In this document: positions 60,262 through 64,000 of the stretch, piece by piece
How the letters are laid out: each line of letters opens with the position of its first letter
How positions within the stretch are numbered: position 1 is the stretch's first letter
Assembly (NCBI RefSeq): GCF_003096655.1
Contig: NZ_QEKQ01000002.1
Span: 186,001-250,000, forward strand
Length of the DNA stretch: 64,000 bases
Direction of reading: 5' to 3'
From: Tamilnaduibacter salinus
Lineage (GTDB): Bacteria > Pseudomonadota > Gammaproteobacteria > Pseudomonadales > Oleiphilaceae
Made by a program: the position numbers and the translations under genes
Notes under the pieces: model-generated
Database searches by the model: none
What the model was told of the DNA's origin: nothing
What the model saw: only the letters and a program-made list of their open reading frames with translations

Positions 60262-62133
60262 TTACGCGAAGTCGATCCGGACAAGTCCCCGGTAGTCGAT
60301 GGGAACCGCGGCGAACTCCAGCCGGGCCTTCACGTGCATGCCATCCACTTCCCAGCCCTCGCGCTGCTCGTAGTAGGGACGGGGCGTGTCCGCCAGGTAG
60401 GCCCGGGTAATGGTGTCCACCTGAGTGGGGCTGGCTGCCAGATAGCAGACTGACTCGGACACTTCGTCCAGCCGACTATCAACAACCAGATGAAGGCTGC
60501 GAACGAAATTCGGGTTCACCGTATCGTTCGACTTCGACGGGTCCACGGTCGAAGCCAGCAGCTGTTCTGCTTCGGTCTCCCGGGAGGCGGGCACAATGAG
60601 GAACCGAGGGACGACATTGATGGGAGCCTTGCTGTTCACCCCTTTCTGTTTGCGCATCAGGGTCCGGGCGTCAGCCAGGGGCGCAACGGTCAGCCCCGAC
60701 CATCCCCCTGAAGAGATGTTGCCGTGGTCCGCGTGAAACAGCGCTTTGTTGTCGTTCAGTTTCGGGTTGCCGGTCAGCACCTGGTAAACCAGATCCGCCT
60801 CTTTACGCTTCGCCGACTTGCCGAACGCCTGCGGGAGTCGGGTGAAGGCGTTGAGGTCGTCGTTAATCATGGCCTCGTAGGTCAGGGAGAAGAGCTTGCC
60901 GAACTTCTCGATTCGGAAGGTCATGCCGTCGTCGGAGAAGTAGCCGTGTTTGTACTCCGCACCCTCCTTGATGGGGTCGAGGTCTGGGGCCTCGCTCAGC
61001 TGGACCAGGCTCTGGTCTTTGAAGTCAGGTACCTCAACATCACCGGTCCAAACCTCATGGGAGCCGTACTCTTCTTCATACGCCTGGCGGAGCGATTTGC
61101 CGGCCGCGTTCCCGAGCAAGGAGGCAAAGTCGCTGGTGGACTGCATTCCAAGACCAAAGGCCCGGTCAAACACCTGGCGCTTGCTCATCATGTTGGTGGA
61201 AATGCCATGTAGGTTGAGGTGTTTCTCAGCCAAGCCCGCCAGCGGGAGCCCTGCCAGTTCCCGGGCGCCGTTGGTGGGCGCTTTCACCGGTACGTTGTGG
61301 CGCATCAGAATGGCGTCTGCCGCCTCGTTCATGAAGTTTTTCAGCTGGGTGTTTTCGTCCATTGGGATTGCTCCAGACCAGATGGGAGAGTGGTTTTTTC
61401 CGATTTCCGCCAGCAGGTGCTGACGAGCGGCTTCGGGCGTCGTCATGCCGGCCTGAATGAGGCTGTTTGCTGTGACGCCTTTGAGACTCTCATGGTCTTT
61501 GAATAGCGCCAGCATGTTCTCGATTTCCTGACGGTTGGCCGCGTTCTTCTGGGTGGTCGTGCTGATGTGTTCCGGGACGCTGTTGAAAACCGACAGGTCT
61601 ACCGAGGCCGCGATTTCCAGGGATTCGGACACCTCGTCAATGAACCCCTTTGCCAGCGCTTCCTCAGCGGTGAACCAGGTTTCCTCCGCCAGCATTGCGT
61701 TCACTTCGTCGTCAGGGAGGCCGGTCTTCTGCGTGTACGCCTTCGTCAGCTGCGGCTGGAACTTGTCGAGCACGTCACCGGCCTTGCGCATGTCATCGGC
61801 ATTACCGGCCGCCATGCTCCAGGGGCGGTGAATCATCAGGATCGCGTTGTCAGCCATCACCGTTTTGCCGGCCATGGCCACGACCGACGCGGCGCTGGCG
61901 GCAAGGCCGTCGATGTGGGACACCACGTCGTCCAGCTCCTGGAGCGCGTTGAACATGCCCAGGGCGTGGGCCACGTCACCACCCGGGGAGTTGATCCGGA
62001 CGTGCACGGTCTGACTGAGGTCGAGCGTTTTCAGCGTGTCGATGAAGCGTTTTGCGGATACGTCCAGTTCACCGATCTCGCCATAGATATAGATCTCGTT
62101 CTTGTCGAGAATGGCTTTGATATTTCGAGCCAT
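60262..62133 (-). CDS. Fused ClpP-type prohead protease and major capsid protein
   Basis: 623 residues. Residues about 1-200 are a ClpP-like serine protease: RINSPGGDVAHALGMF, the nucleophile Ser in GLAASAASVVAM and the catalytic His in MIHRPWSM. Residues about 280-623 are a HK97-fold, Mu gpT-like major head protein (FDRAFGLGMQSTSDFASLLG, then SLTYEAMINDD). Start at 62133 follows AAAGGAG by 8 bases. Such fusions are known in other phages; here self-cleavage during head maturation is inferred. Confidence 0.9.
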   Translation of the reverse strand: MARNIKAILDKNEIYIYGEIGELDVSAKRFIDTLKTLDLSQTVHVRINSPGGDVAHALGMFNALQELDDVVSHIDGLAASAASVVAMAGKTVMADNAILMIHRPWSMAAGNADDMRKAGDVLDKFQPQLTKAYTQKTGLPDDEVNAMLAEETWFTAEEALAKGFIDEVSESLEIAASVDLSVFNSVPEHISTTTQKNAANRQEIENMLALFKDHESLKGVTANSLIQAGMTTPEAARQHLLAEIGKNHSPIWSGAIPMDENTQLKNFMNEAADAILMRHNVPVKAPTNGARELAGLPLAGLAEKHLNLHGISTNMMSKRQVFDRAFGLGMQSTSDFASLLGNAAGKSLRQAYEEEYGSHEVWTGDVEVPDFKDQSLVQLSEAPDLDPIKEGAEYKHGYFSDDGMTFRIEKFGKLFSLTYEAMINDDLNAFTRLPQAFGKSAKRKEADLVYQVLTGNPKLNDNKALFHADHGNISSGGWSGLTVAPLADARTLMRKQKGVNSKAPINVVPRFLIVPASRETEAEQLLASTVDPSKSNDTVNPNFVRSLHLVVDSRLDEVSESVCYLAASPTQVDTITRAYLADTPRPYYEQREGWEVDGMHVKARLEFAAVPIDYRGLVRIDFA

Positions 62134-62218
62134 GGCTGGTTCTCCTTTCGGGACTTTCTGTGAGGTTAGTGAGCCCTTCCGGGGTCTGAAATACCCGGCA
62201 TTTCGTCGCAATGCTGGG

Positions 62219-62665
62219 TCACCTGAAGCCGTCGCCGTTGATGATTTCCAGGGCACGACGCCACCCAATCGCCAGCGCCGGATCACCCCCGCCGTCGATG
62301 CAGACGTTCCGCAATTTGATGAGCGCAATGGTGGCCTGGTGGTCTTTGACGTTCGGCACGGCATCGGCCATCGAGTCGGCAATAATGCCGGCGGCTTTGG
62401 TCTTGCCGACGTGCTTCAGCAGGTGGCCGGCTGCCTCTTTGATGAGCTGATCCCGCTGGCGGGTCCGCCACACATAGCAGGGCTTCTCCCGGGCCTGACC
62501 GGGGCCAACGGCAAGCCCCAGAGCCTCGTCGAGCGTCCGGGCCGTGCCGGATCGATAGGCCTTCAGTCCCGACAGGTACCAGGACTTCAGAGGCGCGGGC
62601 GGTTCTTCGTCTCGTTCCAGGTGGTCGATGAGCTGGAGGAATGCGTCTGGTGGTGTGATGTTCAT
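62219..62665 (-). CDS. Phage-element protein of unknown function
   Basis: 148 residues; begins MNITPPDAFLQLIDHLERDE and is largely helical with no known domain. GGGGAA is upstream. It is directly upstream of the capsid fusion gene and downstream of the repeat region. A regulatory or head-associated role cannot be told apart. Confidence 0.55.
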   Translation of the reverse strand: MNITPPDAFLQLIDHLERDEEPPAPLKSWYLSGLKAYRSGTARTLDEALGLAVGPGQAREKPCYVWRTRQRDQLIKEAAGHLLKHVGKTKAAGIIADSMADAVPNVKDHQATIALIKLRNVCIDGGGDPALAIGWRRALEIINGDGFR

Positions 62666-63021
62666 AGCGCATTCCCCAAAACCCGGGTAGCCATGAAAGG
62701 CACCACAAAGTTTTTGCAGTCAGACCCGCGTTGGGTGTGCGCCCTGATATTCCGTATGGAAGAACGGGCCGGTGGCCCTTGGTAAATTATAAAGGTGTAC
62801 ACATAGTGACTACTGAAAGGCCTCAAAATGGCCTGACAGATACACATAGTGACTACATTAGGGGGGCCGCCAACCCTTTCAGCCCGTTTGGTAGTCGATA
62901 TATGACTACATTGATACACATAGCGACTACCGTTTTTGTTTTTGGCGGGTAGGCGCTGGCGTTGAGGTTTCACGGTGAAGTCACCGTTACAACCGTTACA
63001 GATACCGTTACCAGTGCTCAT
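62662..63021 (-). CDS. Uncertain open frame with CxxC motif across the repeat region
   Basis: Starts at 63021, GAGG nearby, 4 bases after the stop of the gene at 63026. The first 45 residues look like a small zinc-ribbon (ICNGCNGDF, then YVYQC) but the rest reads through the repeats at 62798-62930 in changing frame, so it may be non-coding or only partly coding. Confidence 0.25.
   Translation of the reverse strand: MSTGNGICNGCNGDFTVKPQRQRLPAKNKNGSRYVYQCSHISTTKRAERVGGPPNVVTMCICQAILRPFSSHYVYTFIIYQGPPARSSIRNIRAHTQRGSDCKNFVVPFMATRVLGNAL
62798..62930. repeat. Iteron-like repeats in the phage element
   Basis: TACACATAGTGACTAC occurs at 62798-62813 and 62841-62856, and with one change (TACACATAGCGACTAC) at 62915-62930. 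Between the last two lies the inverted repeat GTAGTC-N7-GACTAC (62891-62909), whose right arm matches the repeat end. The stretch is more AT-rich than its surroundings and sits between the regulatory genes and the structural genes. It could be a replication origin, an operator array or a packaging site. Confidence 0.6.
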
Positions 63022-63025
63022 GACA

Positions 63026-63427
63026 TCAGCCCTCGTAATCTTTGAATCGGTTGCTCGGGGTATTGGTTGGGCCCACATCGAGCTTCCCCCGGCACTCGTC
63101 GATTGCTTCCCAGGTCAGCGCGTAGAGCGTGCATCGGTGCCGACCGCCTTCGCGGGTCTCCTGAATCAGGCCCACTTCCAGAAGGCCCTTCAGGGCCTTG
63201 CTGAGCGTGCCGGGGGATTTCCAGCCGCGTTCCTTCATCACTGACCAGGCCGCGCAAAGATCGCCGTTGTTCTTGCCGTTGAATTGCCCGCCTATATCCA
63301 CCAGAAGCTTCACTTCCCAGCCTCCGAGCGAGCGATAGGCCGGACTCCCCAGAACGTCCTTGGGGAGCCCGAGAAACGGCCGTTTGCTCCGGCGTCCCTT
63401 CTGCCGGGCTCTCCGATCCTTTGCCAT
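63026..63427 (-). CDS. Winged-helix DNA-binding protein, replication/regulatory type
   Basis: 133 residues. The block GLPKDVLGSPAYRSLGGWEVKLL followed by WKSPGTLSKALKGLLEVGLIQ (given only in part: VLGSPAYRSLGGWEVKLLVD) is a wHTH seen in many small phage and plasmid replication or regulatory proteins. The last of three close genes (63996-63778, 63781-63431, 63427-63026) and the nearest to the iteron-like repeats, hence a candidate for the protein that binds them. Confidence 0.6.
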   Translation of the reverse strand: MAKDRRARQKGRRSKRPFLGLPKDVLGSPAYRSLGGWEVKLLVDIGGQFNGKNNGDLCAAWSVMKERGWKSPGTLSKALKGLLEVGLIQETREGGRHRCTLYALTWEAIDECRGKLDVGPTNTPSNRFKDYEG

Positions 63428-63430
63428 GGA

Positions 63431-63781
63431 TCACCCCGCCAGCGATGCCCGGAGCAGCGATAGCGCCAGCGGCCGTGAACTCTCATCGATGAAGTAGATG
63501 CCCGGGCGGCACACCTGGCCGTCCGCGTTGGTAAAGCGACGCCGGCAACACAAGATGTTGAGGCCGCGCTGGCGGAGGTCCGCGATGTAGGCGGGCCCGT
63601 TGCTGACCGGGCCGGCCCTGTCGATTTGCTCGCGGGTCTGCGGACCGTTCAGCAGGGCCTTCAATATCCGGGCGTGACGGCTTGCCAGCGGTCGGATCTG
63701 AGGGGTATTCTTCTTGGCGGTAGTGCTGGTTTGAGCCCCTGTTTGGTTGGCGCCTTCGGGGGCTTTCTCTTGATCTATCAT
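63431..63781 (-). CDS. Small DNA-binding (wHTH-like) protein
   Basis: 116 residues: disordered, Thr/Gln-rich start (1-30), then a winged-helix-like core (ARILKALLNGPQTREQIDRA) and a beta hairpin (GLNILCCRRRFTNADGQVCR). Resembles helix-turn-helix proteins of phage early regions. Overlaps the next gene upstream by 4 bases (ATGA). Confidence 0.6.
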   Translation of the reverse strand: MIDQEKAPEGANQTGAQTSTTAKKNTPQIRPLASRHARILKALLNGPQTREQIDRAGPVSNGPAYIADLRQRGLNILCCRRRFTNADGQVCRPGIYFIDESSRPLALSLLRASLAG

Positions 63782-63996
63782 CGCTTCCCTCCCCGCATGT
63801 CGATGTAGTGGAACAGCTCGTTCACAGCGACGGCCTTACACCCGGAGATCCGTTCAATCTGCAATTCCCCGAGAGTCACGGCGTCCTGGACTTCTTGAGA
63901 TGGGATGTTGAGCGTTCTGGGAACCTCGCTGAGGGCGAGGTACTGGCGTCGGTTCCGGAAGAACCAGCCAGGTCTGACCGGGCGCTGGGCTTTCAT
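63778..63996 (-). CDS. AlpA/excisionase-like small DNA-binding protein
   Basis: 72 residues. Begins MKAQRPVRPGWFFRNRRQYL and shows a helix-turn-helix (SEVPRTLNIPSQEVQDAVTLG) followed by a basic wing, the build of small MerR-like Xis/AlpA regulators of phages and satellites. The start codon at 63996 is four bases from the window end; upstream regulation cannot be seen. Confidence 0.5.
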   Translation of the reverse strand: MKAQRPVRPGWFFRNRRQYLALSEVPRTLNIPSQEVQDAVTLGELQIERISGCKAVAVNELFHYIDMRGGKR

Positions 63997-64000
63997 GCAG

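Larger units (their letters stand above)
55273..64000. mobile_element. Phage-derived element at tRNA-Ser (left part; satellite or degraded prophage)
   Basis: Contains capsid/protease fusion, tape measure and Nu1-like small terminase genes plus regulatory genes, but no portal, large terminase, tail tube, lysis or integrase genes in the visible part. The gene order (small terminase after the tape measure, at the end next to the tRNA) is not that of a normal tailed phage. The right boundary lies beyond 64000. See individual genes. Confidence 0.7.

Overview
The window looks like chromosome of a moderately GC-rich, aerobic, motile, probably marine or salt-tolerant gammaproteobacterium. The gacA/uvrY - uvrC - pgsA - tRNA-Gly - tRNA-Cys block is the classical gammaproteobacterial arrangement. 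An ExeM/NucH nuclease, a PEP-CTERM protein, CopAB copper resistance, a cyanide-insensitive type bd oxidase and selD/senB genes fit a Marinobacter-like relative, but the genus is a guess.

Layout. 1-6850: a secreted nuclease with a C-terminal dockerin, a small cohesin-like PEP-CTERM protein and a lipoprotein 5'-nucleotidase, closed by a strong terminator; together they look like a module for breaking down extracellular DNA. 6980-16620: an SDR-like oxidoreductase, a small unknown gene, then a copper region (Met-rich periplasmic protein, helical His-rich protein, APC permease, copB, copA, cupredoxin, all on the minus strand) with a divergent two-component system. 16625-24535: acyl carrier protein phosphodiesterase, CtaG-like and SCO copper-delivery proteins, an esterase/acyltransferase pair, recQ, a DUF4442 protein and a periplasmic binding protein. 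24560-29677: a dCache chemoreceptor, a GNAT-nitrilase fusion, a small unknown protein and a coiled-coil/low-complexity/HhH protein.

29686-35996 is a selenium neighbourhood: selD fused to a flavin/pyridine-nucleotide oxidoreductase, a selenosugar-synthase (SenB)-like glycosyltransferase converging on it, and a three-gene PhnDCE-type ABC transporter of the kind linked to selenate. 36126-41573: an unknown membrane-anchored protein, a PilZ protein, an ABC-2 exporter with a DUF192 protein, and a chemoreceptor with a near-perfect FliA promoter. 41577-48351: tRNA-Leu, a methyltransferase and the complete cydABDC operon. 48369-55272: a saccharopine-dehydrogenase-like reductase, small membrane proteins, tRNA-Gly, tRNA-Cys, pgsA, uvrC, uvrY and tRNA-Ser.

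From tRNA-Ser (55272) to the right edge lies a phage-derived element: a two-gene plus-strand unit next to the tRNA, then minus-strand genes for a Nu1-like small terminase, a tape measure protein, a ClpP-type prohead protease fused to a major capsid protein, a repeat-rich non-coding stretch, and three small regulatory/DNA-binding genes. No portal, large terminase, tail tube or integrase is seen, so it is either a degraded prophage or a capsid- and tape-measure-carrying satellite; its right part is outside the window. This element, the dockerin/cohesin nuclease module and the selenium cluster are the three most interesting parts.
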